Source: Candidatus Gugararchaeum adminiculabundum
Lineage (GTDB): Archaea > Micrarchaeota > Micrarchaeia > Burarchaeales > Gugararchaeaceae
Length of the DNA: 64,000 nucleotides
Assembly: GCA_902384795.1 (NCBI GenBank)
Contig: CABMDC010000010.1
Location: 1 to 64,000 of the forward strand
Reading direction: 5' to 3'
Part shown: positions 7,193 through 16,700 of the stretch, one piece after another
How positions within the stretch are numbered: the first letter of the stretch is position 1
Layout of the letters: every line of letters starts with the position of its first letter
The notes under the pieces: model-generated
Database searches by the model: none
Told to the model about the DNA's origin: nothing
What the model saw: only the letters and a program-made list of their open reading frames with translations
Translations under genes and position numbers: made by a program

Positions 7193-8629
7193 ATGATGAT
7201 ACCGATTAGACTTGCCAGAAACGAAGAAGAGAAGCACGACAAATGCGGAGTGTTCGCCATAGCCGGCGAAAAAAATGTCACGCTTGATGTTTACGCCGGA
7301 CTGCTCGCGCTCCAACATAGGGGGCAGGAGAGCTGCGGGATCGCCACTGCGAACGGCGGAAAACTAAGGCTGTTCACTGGCATGGGGCTGGTGAGCGAAG
7401 TTTTCAAGCAGGATGACCTGGCGCTAATTGAAGGGAGCGCTGCCATCGGCCATGTGAGATATTCGACTACCGGCGCGAGCTCGGCCGAGAATGCCCAGCC
7501 GTTCTGCATCAGGAAGCAGGGGGAACTGGCGATCGGGTTTAACGGGAATTTGACAAATTACGATGAGCTGAAAAAAGAGCTTGAGGGAAGAGGAAGAAAA
7601 TTCAAATCATCCACTGACACCGAGGCCATTGGGTTCATGCTGATTGACGAGCTTTCCGAAGGGAAAAATATTTTCAAAGCTGTAGAGGACACGATGAAAA
7701 GATTGGATGGGGCGTATTCGCTGGTGAGTTTGCTCGAGGGGGGCGAAGTGATCGCCTGCAGGGACCCGCAGGGTTTCAGGCCATTGTGCGTTGGCAAAAA
7801 AGGCAAGGCGTACGTGGTCGCAAGCGAAAGCTGCGCCCTGGATGCGATTGATGCCGAGTTTGTGCGCGAGGTCGAGCCGGGCGAATGCGTGCTAATTATA
7901 GACGGGAAGCTGGAGTCGCGCATTTTGAAGACCGCGCCCAGGAAAGCGCAGTGCATGTTTGAATATGTTTATTTCGCAAGGCCGGATGCCGTGTTCTCGG
8001 GGAAAGTTGTCGGAGTGGTGAGGCAGAAGCTCGGGGAAATTCTGGCCGTGAAAAAGAAGCTTGATGTGGACCTGGTAATACCTGTGCCGGATTCGGGAAG
8101 AAGCGCCGCCTATGGCTATGCGCTCGCATCAGGGAAGCCGTTCGCAGAAGCGCTCATCAAAAATAGGTATGTGTACAGGACTTTCATAATGCCGAGCCAG
8201 AAGCAGAGGGTAAATAGCGTGCGGCTGAAAGTGAATTTCATAAAGAGCCTGGTGAAAGGGAAACGGATTGCGCTTGTTGATGATTCGATTGTGCGCGGGA
8301 ATACGCTCAGGAAAATTGCCGCGCTTTGCAGGGAGGCCGGGGCAAGAGAAGTGCATTTGGTGATTTCATGCCCGAAAATTATTGCCCCCTGCTTCATGGG
8401 AATCGATTTCCCAACCGGCGAGGAACTGATTGCGCACAACAACAAGAGCATTGAGGCGATTTCCAAGGAATTGGGGGTTGACTCGCTCACCTACATGGAC
8501 ATCGAAGGGCTCGTGGAAGCGATCGGGATTCCGAAAAACGAATTGTGCATGGCGTGCCTGAATGGCGATTACCCGGTGAGAATTTCTCCAGGAACAAAGG
8601 AACTGGGAAGAAGCAAGAGTTGCGGGTAA
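7193..8629 (+). CDS. purF: Amidophosphoribosyltransferase PurF
   Basis: 478 residues. The N-terminal Ntn-hydrolase glutaminase begins at C18 (HDKCGVFAI) after a short propeptide, so the mature enzyme needs cleavage before that cysteine. The phosphoribosyltransferase domain has the PRPP loop ALVDDSIVRGNT. Cysteines in AQCMFEYVY, VISCPK and NELCMACL match the four ligands of the 4Fe-4S cluster in Bacillus-type PurF, so an oxygen-sensitive clustered form is likely. It catalyses the committed step from PRPP to phosphoribosylamine. It lies 59 nt after purL. Confidence 0.96.
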   Translation: MMIPIRLARNEEEKHDKCGVFAIAGEKNVTLDVYAGLLALQHRGQESCGIATANGGKLRLFTGMGLVSEVFKQDDLALIEGSAAIGHVRYSTTGASSAENAQPFCIRKQGELAIGFNGNLTNYDELKKELEGRGRKFKSSTDTEAIGFMLIDELSEGKNIFKAVEDTMKRLDGAYSLVSLLEGGEVIACRDPQGFRPLCVGKKGKAYVVASESCALDAIDAEFVREVEPGECVLIIDGKLESRILKTAPRKAQCMFEYVYFARPDAVFSGKVVGVVRQKLGEILAVKKKLDVDLVIPVPDSGRSAAYGYALASGKPFAEALIKNRYVYRTFIMPSQKQRVNSVRLKVNFIKSLVKGKRIALVDDSIVRGNTLRKIAALCREAGAREVHLVISCPKIIAPCFMGIDFPTGEELIAHNNKSIEAISKELGVDSLTYMDIEGLVEAIGIPKNELCMACLNGDYPVRISPGTKELGRSKSCG

Positions 8630-8659
8630 AGTTTGGTTGAAAAATGAGTGTGGGATTGA

Positions 8660-10000
8660 ATGAACATTTTGCTTGTGGGAAACGGCGCGCGGGAACACGC
8701 GATTGCTGATGCTCTTTGCAGGAACCCCGGTGCTGTCTTGTATGCGTACATGGGCGCGAAGAATCCGGGCATAGCCGAACTCTGCTTGAAAAGCGGCGGC
8801 GAATTTTTAATAGGCGATATTTACCAGGGAAGAGCCATAGCCGAATGGGCGCTGGAAAGGGGGATCAGGCTCGCGGTTTGCGGGCCCGATGCGGTGCTTG
8901 AGGCGGGCGTGGTGGATGAATTGGAAGCCGAAATGATACCCTGCGCATCCCCGTGCAAGGAAGCTGCGCGCCTGGAATGGGACAAGACTTTTACAAGAAA
9001 TTTGATGAAAAAATATGCGATTCCTGGATGCCCGAAATTCGGAAATTTCACGGATGCGGATGAAGCGGGAAAATTCATTGACCAACTGAAGGGAGAGGTG
9101 GCAGTGAAGCCGGCCGGCCTCACGGGAGGAAAGGGAGTGAAGGTTGTCGGCTTCCAATTAAAGGACGCAAATGAAGCGAAGGACTATGCAAAGGAAGTGC
9201 TTGCGTCCAATATTGGAAAATTGGGCTCGGTTGTGATTGAGGAAAAACTGAGCGGGGAGGAATTCACGCTCCAGGCTTTTGTTGACGGAAAAAATGTTTT
9301 CGGGATGCCCATGGTGCAGGACCATAAGAGATTGGGCGAAGGGGACGTGGGCGTGAACACCGGGGGAATGGGGAGCTATTCGATTGGAAAAGTCCTGCCG
9401 TTTTTCAAGCCAGAAGTTTATGATGAGGCAATTGCGATTATGAAAAAAACAGTGGCCGCCTTTGAAAAAGAAACAGGGAAACAATTCAAGGGAGTCCTTT
9501 ATGGCCAGTTCATGATGGGAAAAACCCTGGAAGTGATTGAGTTCAATTCCCGGTTCGGGGACCCGGAAGCGATGAATGTCCTGAGCCTTCTTACAAGCGA
9601 CTTTGTGGAAATCTGCAAAAAAATTGCAAGCGGGAATTTGAAGCAGAGTGATGTGAGATTTGACGAGGGAAAAGCCAGCGTTGTGAAATATTTGGTGCCC
9701 CAGGGGTACCCGGAAAAGCCGATGAAAAATCAGAAGCTGGAAATTGACGCAAAGGGGATTGCCGCACTTGGGGCGAAATTATTCTATGCCAGCGTGGATG
9801 AGCGCGATGGGAGTGTTTACACCGGAAGCTCAAGGGCGATCGGAGTGCTGGCAGTTGCCGAGAGAATTGAAACCGCGGAGCAGATTGCTGAAAAAGCCTG
9901 CTTGCTGGTAAAGGGGCCGGTGGCGCACAGGAAAGACATTGGGACCAGGCAGCTGCTGCAGAGGAGAATCGATAATATGAAAAGGTTTGGAAACGCATGA
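8660..10000 (+). CDS. purD: Phosphoribosylamine-glycine ligase PurD
   Basis: 446 residues of ATP-grasp fold: N-terminal NILLVGNGAREHAI, ATP-grasp core with VKPAGLTGGKGVKV and the metal site EVIEFNSRFGDPEAMNV. It joins glycine to phosphoribosylamine to give GAR. It starts 30 nt after purF and is clearly part of the same run. No fused PurM/PurN domain is present. Confidence 0.95.
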   Translation: MNILLVGNGAREHAIADALCRNPGAVLYAYMGAKNPGIAELCLKSGGEFLIGDIYQGRAIAEWALERGIRLAVCGPDAVLEAGVVDELEAEMIPCASPCKEAARLEWDKTFTRNLMKKYAIPGCPKFGNFTDADEAGKFIDQLKGEVAVKPAGLTGGKGVKVVGFQLKDANEAKDYAKEVLASNIGKLGSVVIEEKLSGEEFTLQAFVDGKNVFGMPMVQDHKRLGEGDVGVNTGGMGSYSIGKVLPFFKPEVYDEAIAIMKKTVAAFEKETGKQFKGVLYGQFMMGKTLEVIEFNSRFGDPEAMNVLSLLTSDFVEICKKIASGNLKQSDVRFDEGKASVVKYLVPQGYPEKPMKNQKLEIDAKGIAALGAKLFYASVDERDGSVYTGSSRAIGVLAVAERIETAEQIAEKACLLVKGPVAHRKDIGTRQLLQRRIDNMKRFGNA

Positions 10001-10045
10001 ATGAGGGAGCATGGAGCGGATGAAGCATGAAGCCAATGAAAAGTG

Positions 10046-10822
10046 ATGGACATGGCGATTAAACCCAAAAGCAATGCAGAAAAAATTCTTTCGTTTCTCC
10101 AGAAGAGGGGAGGGGGAGCCTCGGAGGAGGAGCTGTGCAGGCACCTGGGGCTGGATGCCGGCGAATGCAAGGAAGCGCTGGATGAGCTCATAATGGAGGA
10201 CAAAATCAGGGGGTCTGAAATAGGGAAGGAGAAAATTTGGGGAACTAAAAAAGAGGAGAGCCTGTACGATTTCCTGCAGGGAAGATATTCGCTGGACGCA
10301 CTGAAGCTTGATGAGGAAAAAGGCGAGATAAAAAGTATTACTGGTTCGGTGGTGGCGATCATATCCAGGGAATTTTTTGCCCAGATGTACTCAACCATGG
10401 AAGGGGCGAAGTATGGCTCGATGTACCTGGGCGTTGTGAAGGAAATCGGCAGGGGAATTTCCCTAAAGCAGGCCGAGGAATACAAGAAAGTCCTGGGGAT
10501 AAAGCCGGACCACTATCTTGTGCACCTGGAAAAAATCATCAACGCGTTCAGGTACCACTGCATGACCGGATGGGGAAAACTTGAGGAGGTGGTTCCGCAG
10601 AAGGACGGGGTCGTCCTAAGGCTGAGCAACACTTTCGAATCAAGCGCGGTCATGAAATACTGTCCCCAAAACGTGCACGAACCAACGTGCGGAATTCTTC
10701 TCGGCAGGGCGCTGGGGCTGTTTGAAGGGTTCACAGGGGAGCAGTTTGAAGCAAAGGAAACCGCATGCCGCTCGCTGGGGAGCAAGTATTGTGAGTTCAG
10801 CATCACCCTGAAGAAAAAATAG
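10046..10822 (+). CDS. Winged-helix plus V4R-domain protein, probable regulator
   Basis: About 258 residues. Residues 8-60 form a small winged-helix-like domain (AEKILSFLQKRGGG, then EELCRHLGL). From about residue 95 to the end is a V4R (4-vinyl-reductase) domain, recognised by its closing cysteine pattern ACRSLGSKYCEF. V4R domains bind small hydrophobic ligands or metals and are commonly coupled to DNA-binding domains. It is 45 nt after purD and may be co-transcribed, so a link between purine synthesis and a small-molecule signal is possible but is inference. GTG 10043, ATG 10046 and ATG 10052 are all possible starts. Confidence 0.7.
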   Translation: MDMAIKPKSNAEKILSFLQKRGGGASEEELCRHLGLDAGECKEALDELIMEDKIRGSEIGKEKIWGTKKEESLYDFLQGRYSLDALKLDEEKGEIKSITGSVVAIISREFFAQMYSTMEGAKYGSMYLGVVKEIGRGISLKQAEEYKKVLGIKPDHYLVHLEKIINAFRYHCMTGWGKLEEVVPQKDGVVLRLSNTFESSAVMKYCPQNVHEPTCGILLGRALGLFEGFTGEQFEAKETACRSLGSKYCEFSITLKKK

Positions 10823-10847
10823 TTGCCGGGTTAAGTTGCTAGATTTT

Positions 10848-11192
10848 CTACTTTCTCTTTTTTCGTTTTAGTTTGCCGGACTTATGCTTCTGCTTTTTCT
10901 TTCTCGGAGGAAGCTGCTTCTTCGCCTGTTTTTTCGTCACTTTCTTGTGCTTCTTTTGCTTCTTCTTTGGCGCCTTCTTTTTCAGGCGCTCGAACTCGCG
11001 CTTCACCGCATCCTCAAAACTCCTGCGCGCGGTGGTCATTAGCTCGGAATCGGAAAGCAGAAGGGACTGGGTGCGCAGCTTTTCCTGCTGTTCTTTCTGC
11101 TCCTGAAGCTGCTTCTCAGGCCCGAATGCCTCGAACGGGTTCTGCTTCTGGAAAGGATCTGGCTCCTTCTTTTTCTCCTTGTGAGCGAACAT
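10848..11192 (-). CDS. Small lysine-rich protein, unknown function
   Basis: 114 residues from the ATG at 11192, placed 26-34 nt after a minus-strand TATA box (11217-11228). The first 40 residues are charged and Gln-rich, residues 45-75 can form an amphipathic helix (SEFLMT-like then RRSFEDAVKREFERLKKK), and the last 45 residues are almost all Lys, Arg, Gln and Pro. Such a tail is typical of nucleic-acid-binding proteins of ribosome or chromatin, but no family is recognised. It is convergent with the V4R gene and divergent from the structured element. Confidence 0.6.
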   Translation of the reverse strand: MFAHKEKKKEPDPFQKQNPFEAFGPEKQLQEQKEQQEKLRTQSLLLSDSELMTTARRSFEDAVKREFERLKKKAPKKKQKKHKKVTKKQAKKQLPPRKKKQKHKSGKLKRKKRK

Positions 11193-11216
11193 ACGCAACT
11201 GTTATAATTTGCCTGA

Positions 11217-11228
11217 TTTAAATATTTG
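11217..11228. promoter_or_regulatory. Shared A/T-rich TATA region of two divergent transcripts
   Basis: The near-palindromic TTTAAATATTT can act in both directions. On the minus strand it is correctly spaced for the lysine-rich gene; on the plus strand it would start transcription near 11250, just before the folded element and the flavoprotein gene. Confidence 0.45.
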
Positions 11229-11260
11229 CCCGTGGAGGAAATGGCGCCGCTGGTATTACT

Positions 11261-11387
11261 GGCGCCACCGCGCCGGGCGCTGCCGCCAACGAAGCGGTGC
11301 GCTCGAGCGCAAGTCGCCCCTCGTGGCGACCAATCGCGCTAAGCGCGATTGCCGCTGGCGCAGCGCCCATTTGGCGGTGGTGGCGCC
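11261..11387 (+). ncRNA. Highly folded cloverleaf-like element upstream of the flavoprotein gene
   Basis: Reading the sequence gives one nested fold. Outer stem: 11261-11269 with 11379-11387 (9 bp) and 11272-11274 with 11373-11375. Middle stem: GGGCGCTGC 11275-11283 with GCAGCGCCC 11360-11368, then 11285-11288 with 11356-11359 and GCGG 11294-11297 with CCGC 11352-11355. These close a junction holding three perfect hairpins: TGCGCTCGAGCGCA (11298-11311), GTCGCC/GGCGAC (11313-11318, 11325-11330) and AATCGCGC/GCGCGATT (11332-11339, 11343-11350). The element is far richer in G+C than its surroundings and ends 31 nt before the gene. It could be a leader RNA or riboswitch, an independent small RNA, or a mobile palindromic repeat; it is not a tRNA. 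Confidence 0.5.
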
Positions 11388-11418
11388 GATGGCGAAAGTT
11401 GTGTGGGAGTGGCTTACG

Positions 11419-11973
11419 ATGGCTGAGGAAAAGGAAAAAATCGCCTGGTGCATGACCGGTTCGGGGCATTTCCTGAAAGAATCCGTGGATGTGCTGGAAA
11501 AAAGCGCGAGGAAATTCAAGGTGCTGCTTTTCCTTAGCTCCGCTTCCGAGGAGATTTTGAAAATTTACGGGCTTGCGGGTCGGGTTGAAAAACTGGGGCT
11601 GAAAACCATCAGGGAAAAGGAACAGGGGAAAAGCTTCCCTGCGATTGGGGCGATGTATGGCCATGATTACAAACTGGCGGTGGTGGCGCCGGCAACTGCG
11701 AATACGGTGGCGAAAATCAGGTGGGGAGTAAGCGATTCGCTGGTGACGGGTGTTGTGGAGCAGGCCCAGAAAAACAGGATTCCTGTCGCAATTATGCCCT
11801 GTGATTTGAAAGCCGAGCAGGAAACGACTTTGCCCGATGGGACAAGGGCGAAAATCTACCCAACGGAAATTGATTTGGAAAATGTCGCTGAGCTGAGAAA
11901 TGGTAAAAGGAAATATTTGCAAGTGGTAAGCGGGCCGGATGAGCTTGCGAAGAGAGTTCTTGAGGGGATTTGA
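11419..11973 (+). CDS. Archaeal flavoprotein (AfpA/DmrB-like), probable dihydropterin reductase
   Basis: 184 residues from the ATG at 11419. The open frame extends back to 11209, but that part runs through the folded element and encodes an implausible Arg/Trp-rich stretch, so it is excluded. The N-terminus (KIAWCMTGSGHFLKES) and the VVAPATANTVAKIRWGVSD segment are typical of the archaeal flavoprotein family related to AF1518 and to dihydromethanopterin reductase DmrB, which bind FMN in a Rossmann-like fold. With the next gene being dihydropteroate-synthase-like, reduction of a pterin carrier is the likely role; electron transfer only is the alternative. Confidence 0.75.
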   Translation: MAEEKEKIAWCMTGSGHFLKESVDVLEKSARKFKVLLFLSSASEEILKIYGLAGRVEKLGLKTIREKEQGKSFPAIGAMYGHDYKLAVVAPATANTVAKIRWGVSDSLVTGVVEQAQKNRIPVAIMPCDLKAEQETTLPDGTRAKIYPTEIDLENVAELRNGKRKYLQVVSGPDELAKRVLEGI

Positions 11974-12000
11974 ATTATTCTAGTGATTACGTGCAGTGAA

Positions 12001-13086
12001 ATGTCTCCAATCGAAGGAGTGAAATATAAGATGATTAAAGGGATTGCAGCATTTTTGACTCCAACAATTGTTGCTGCGAATTTGAAGGCCGAGGATTTAA
12101 AGGGAATTGACGCTGTTCTGCTGCCCGGGGTTTTCCGGGGGGCAAAGGAGCTTGAAAAGAGGATTGGGAAGAGATGCGTGCTAGGCCCGCTGAATGCCGC
12201 TGATTTGGAACTGGCAGTGAGAAATGCGGAAAAGCTGGGCAATGAAAAGCCTGCTGACAAATTTCTGCAAAAGGAGATTGGGGCTAAAATTGCGGGAATT
12301 CTGCGCGAGGATGGAAAAGAGGAGTTTAGACTGGGGAATGTTAAGATTGGGAAAAATACGAGAGTAAAGGTGATTGCTGAGATTAATGATGCGCCGAAGA
12401 TGTGCGACGCGGAGCTAATGGCTAAAGCGGAATATTATGTTGCAAGCGGAGCTGATATTCTGGATGTGGGCGCTGTTTTCGGAGAGGAGAATTCCAGCGA
12501 GTATGAAAGAGTTTTTGGAATGCTGAAGCAGTTTGGAAAACCACTGAGCATTGATTCGCTGAATGTGAAGGAGATTAATGCTGCGATTGAGGCAGGCGCG
12601 CGATTGGTGTTGAGCGTGAATGCTGGGAATGCCGGGATTGTTTCTGGTTTGCCAGATGGAACTGGCGTGGTGGTGATTCCGGAAAAGCCAGGGGATTTGA
12701 AATCGCTGGAAAGGAATTTGGCGCTGGCTGAGAAAAATGCCGGGAATAGGGTGAGGATTATTGCCGACCCGATTCTGAATCCTGCTGGCTATGGTTTTGC
12801 CGAGTCGCTTTGCACTTACTCCGAATTCAGGAGGAAAAATTCCCTGCCCATGATGATGGGAGTGGGAAACTTGACCGAGCTGATGAATGCGAATCCTGAG
12901 GGAGTGAATGCCGTTTGCGCCGCGTTTGCGAGCGAAACCGGAGTGGAATTGATGCTCACGACCGAGGTGGCAAAGCACTGCGCAGGGAATGTGAGATCAC
13001 TGGCGCGCGCGGTCAGGCTGATGTTCGCAGCAAAAGTGAGAAAGCAGATTCCGAAAAGCATACCGGAAGAGGCGCTGCGGTGGTAA
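12001..13086 (+). CDS. Dihydropteroate synthase-related protein (archaeal type)
   Basis: About 361 residues; the start may be ATG 12001 or ATG 12031, the latter preceded by GGAGTGA. The C-terminal two thirds is a TIM barrel of the pterin-binding kind: VKVIAEINDAP, then SGADILDVGAVFGEENS, PLSIDSLNVKEINAAIEAGA, IIADPILNPAGYG and MMMGVGNLTELMNAN. It matches the archaeal DHPS-related family (TIGR00284 type), implicated in joining pterin to an aminobenzoate unit in methanopterin or folate synthesis. At about 360 residues it appears shorter at the N-terminus than the roughly 500-residue methanogen versions. It lies 27 nt after the flavoprotein gene. Confidence 0.8.
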   Translation: MSPIEGVKYKMIKGIAAFLTPTIVAANLKAEDLKGIDAVLLPGVFRGAKELEKRIGKRCVLGPLNAADLELAVRNAEKLGNEKPADKFLQKEIGAKIAGILREDGKEEFRLGNVKIGKNTRVKVIAEINDAPKMCDAELMAKAEYYVASGADILDVGAVFGEENSSEYERVFGMLKQFGKPLSIDSLNVKEINAAIEAGARLVLSVNAGNAGIVSGLPDGTGVVVIPEKPGDLKSLERNLALAEKNAGNRVRIIADPILNPAGYGFAESLCTYSEFRRKNSLPMMMGVGNLTELMNANPEGVNAVCAAFASETGVELMLTTEVAKHCAGNVRSLARAVRLMFAAKVRKQIPKSIPEEALRW

Positions 13087-13174
13087 GAAGGAGAGTGGGG
13101 TTGCAGGGCGAGAACCATTGGGTCTTGCCCTGCCCGGAAGAATCGCTGAAATGGTGAAAAAAGAGGAAACGTAA

Positions 13175-13726
13175 ATGAACACACTGAAAAAAATTGGCAT
13201 GAAAAGGAAATGGATTTACGAGGGAGTGCTCCAGACTGCTTGGAGCGGAGCTGCGAAAAGAAAACGAAATTACGCACCCATGGGCTACTGGAGCGATGAT
13301 TTGAAATTGGTAAAAATCAAAGCGTATGATGGAAGCAAAACTGCGGAAAATCTGGCCCGCATGAAGAAAGGAGAAAAAGCAAAACTTTATTTACCAGATG
13401 AAATCGGAGCTGTTTTTTGGGCCTATTTTGGGAAGTTCAGGCCGGGCAAAAATGTCTCGAAGATTGGGCTGGAAAAGATGCGTTCAGAGAGAGGGAAAAA
13501 GTTCGCGGTTTATTCGTTTAAACCAACGGAAATGGCGCTTGCGATGGGGGCAAAAGTGTTGACCCGTGAACCATGGATCGCGCTGGAAACGCTAATCTAC
13601 TGCACCAAGCCCTGGGCAAAAAAGGCGGTCCTGAAGAGCTCGCTCAGGACCCTGAAAAAGGTGGCCCCAAACTCAAAATTCGCCGGTGTTTTGGAGCGTT
13701 TGCTCGAGAGAAACAAAGCCTTATAA
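13175..13726 (+). CDS. DUF447-like putative flavin-binding split-barrel protein
   Basis: 183 residues beginning KKIGMKRKWIYEGVLQT and containing NYAPMGYWSDDLKLVKIKAY, the arrangement of the archaeal DUF447 family (FMN-binding split barrel related). Residues 60-110 (KAKLYLPDEIGAVFWAYFGK) are less typical, so the family call is moderate. It follows the flavoprotein and DHPS-related genes by 88 nt, and the three probably act together in reduced-pterin synthesis; that is inference from context. Confidence 0.55.
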   Translation: MNTLKKIGMKRKWIYEGVLQTAWSGAAKRKRNYAPMGYWSDDLKLVKIKAYDGSKTAENLARMKKGEKAKLYLPDEIGAVFWAYFGKFRPGKNVSKIGLEKMRSERGKKFAVYSFKPTEMALAMGAKVLTREPWIALETLIYCTKPWAKKAVLKSSLRTLKKVAPNSKFAGVLERLLERNKAL

Positions 13727-13728
13727 AG
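13720..13728 (+). promoter_or_regulatory. TATA box of the 1512-residue protein gene
   Basis: CTTATAAAG overlaps the stop of the preceding gene and is centred 26 nt before the ATG at 13750, which supports that start and a separate, leaderless transcript. Confidence 0.5.
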
Positions 13729-13749
13729 TTCCGAATGCTTAAATATAAT

Positions 13750-16700
13750 ATGCGTTGCGGGATATGGGTAATTGTGTTTTGCCTCGTTTTCGCTAGCACT
13801 CTTTTTGCACCTGGCACGGGAACGGTAACGACTGCGGACCAGCCGCGCCAGTCTGATTTTATCGGATGCAATAATCCGACTTGCAAGTATTCCTATTTGG
13901 AAATGGCGATTGACCAGGATGGGAATGTGGCCGTAACCATCAGCTATATCACCTTGAAGTATGACAAGAACGCGCCCAAGAGCGCGATTATCGAAGGGCT
14001 GACCGATGGGCAGATATCCCCGAAAAATGTCATAAATGAAATTACCCGGGAGCTCACTGCCACTGACAGCCAGCAATATGACTATGGAAAAGTGAATGGG
14101 GTGTTGGTAGATTTCAGCATGAACGGGGAGCCGATTATTGGATGCCAAAAATTGCCCAGCGGGGGGGGCGGAGTGGACGGGGTCGTTGTCTGCCCTGCCG
14201 CGAAAATCAAGGAATCCGCGCTCACCTGGGGAACTGCGAAATGCGGGGAGATTGAGGCTGCTTTCGCCGGGGACGTGGACCTTGGGCTGTTCCCTGGAAG
14301 CTCTGCCACTTACTATTGCCAGGAGACCCCGATGGTTCCGTTCGGGGCGCCAGGGGTGATTTTCAGCGATGCCGCAAAAACGAATATCCTGCCCCAGTGC
14401 CTTTTCGCATTCCTGATTGGCGGAATTTTTGTGGGCGCGATTTACGCGCGCGGCGGCAACCCGCTTGCGATGTTTGACCTGACCACCCCCAGGGTGCCGA
14501 AAGGAAAGAAATACCAGTTCAAGCGGGGAGTGGTGGTCACCACCTGGATGCACCTGAGGCAGGCGGTAAAAATCGAGGGGACGAGGCTGGCCGTTGCGCT
14601 GGGAAAGGCGAACGCTGAGTTTGCCAGAAGGCTGGGAATGGCGGGAGTTAATGCCGGCTCGATTGAGAGAATCATGAAGAGCAGTGTTTCTGATGAAAGA
14701 AAGGCGTTGGCCCTGAAAGCCCTGGCCCTGGGAATCAGCATGAATGAAATTGAAAGGATACTCACCGGGCAGCTGGGAAAGGAAAAAATGTGGGAGCTTT
14801 ACTCGGACAAGATCCACGATACATACTCAACGAAAAGGCAACTGCGCGAAAGCCTGATGCTGGTGGACAACGCGCTCCTGAGAAAAGATGTTAACAGGAA
14901 TGCGAACCTTGAGCTTGACAAAACTATTGGGACAACCGGATGGGTAGGAAAAGTTCCGCTGGTGGCGAGCGCGCTCGGGAACATGAGGGTTTATGGGAGA
15001 ATTGCGGCAAGCGGAGGGAAAACCCTGCTCCTTGAAAGCGGCGGGGCGCGGTACAGCCTGAAGCTTGCCGAATTGATCGCAGGAAGGCAATTGGACAAGT
15101 ACAGGAACTGGATTGCAAGAAATTCCGTTGACGGAAAGGTAATCGCTTCCATACATGATTCCCCCAGGGCGCTGAGCAAGGATTTGGGAACCATGGAGAA
15201 AACGATAGTGCACGAACTGGCAGCAATGCTGAAACATAATAATGAGCTCATGAAAGAACTGGGATTGACTGGCAAAGAGGGAAGGGAAAAACTCAGCCGA
15301 CTCGTCGACCTAATGTTGCTCGGTTCCCCGAACGAAATGAGAAAGTTCATGAAGGAAACGGGGATGACCAGGGACAGTCCGGAGTACAAACTTTTGATCG
15401 GAAAAATGAAACTCGCAATGGAAATCAGGGATCTCACCAGGCAGGCGCGCAATGTCCTGGCTGCGGAGGAAAATGCCGGGCTTGATGCAGAGGGGCTGAA
15501 CAGGAGTGACAGAAAAAGAGCCGGTGACCTGGAGCAGCTTTTGAGAAAAATAAGCGACAAAACCGCAAGTTTCAGCGGCTTTGACAGCTATGAAAACATG
15601 CTGCTCCACAGCAAAAGGGATTATGAAACAATGCTTGACCACACGCTCAGGGTGCATGCGGACATGAATGCCCTTAATGAGAGAAATGAAAGGCTGAGAA
15701 AGCTCGCCGCGAGGAATGATGTTGAATGGAAGGAAGGAATGGGCTACCAACAGGTATTGGACAAGCTGAAAGGGAAGCTGGGCACCTCGCCTGAATTGAC
15801 AGGCATACTAAATGATTACGAGGATTACCGAAAGAGGATATATTTGGCGGGAGTAAAGGATCGCGACAGGGAAATTGCCAGCAGGGAGGTTGGAAAGGAC
15901 ATCTCAAAATCAAAAGCTGAAGATTTAATGGAATTGGAAAACCTCCGGAAGCGGGCGGAAAAGTGGGAAACATATGGAGGGACAGGAGTACAGAGATTTA
16001 CAAAGGATGAAAGAGAAATGAGCAGGCTACAGAATTACGCTGACGCGATTGGCCTGAACCATTTGCCTGATGTCTTGGACAGGATGCACAGGGAAATGAA
16101 AATCTACAACGCGGTTGTTGAAAAGAACCTGAGGCCAGGGCAGGATTTCACTTATAAGATGCTCAAGGAAGGCGCCTGGTTCCACACCTATGACAAGACA
16201 ATGATTCCATATATACCGCACTTCACGATTGCCCTTACTGACAAGCCGCTGGGAAGGATGATTTACACTGATGCGCAGGGCAAGAAACAGCTCTATGACC
16301 AGGCAAAACACGGGGACATAAACACCTTGGTGGCTCAGGGCAGAGTGGAAATGAGGAGCAGGTTTGAGCCGCTCAACTTCTGGGAAACCGTCACGAAACT
16401 CCCGTTCATGAAGCTGGAAAGGCTGTTCATAGGAACCGCCTGGAACGAAATCAACCAGCAGACCAAAACCTATTCATTACTGGAGTTTAACAGAAAGCTT
16501 GCTGCGACTTTCATGGATGACGTTGAAAGGGGCAGGTTCAGCCAGCTTATGGAAGACAGGAACAAGCTGCTTGGAGAGATGCAGACACTCATGAGAAATG
16601 AGTATTTTATAAGGCATGGGAAGCAGCCGCAGATTGGCGGATTGAGCCAGGAAGCAAAGGATGAGTTGATGCGTACGCATGGGATCGCGGCGCATGAATT

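Noticed and set aside
11261-11387. tRNA or CRISPR-repeat reading of the folded element
   Set aside because: No anticodon or T-loop consensus is present and there is no array of spaced direct repeats.
11209-11418. Upstream extension of the flavoprotein reading frame
   Set aside because: It runs through the folded element, encodes an implausible Arg/Trp/Cys-rich stretch and the conserved domain begins at 11419.
13597-14817. 406-codon antisense open frame
   Set aside because: It lies antisense to the giant protein gene, has no recognisable domain, and such long antisense frames are common in this G+C-moderate genome.
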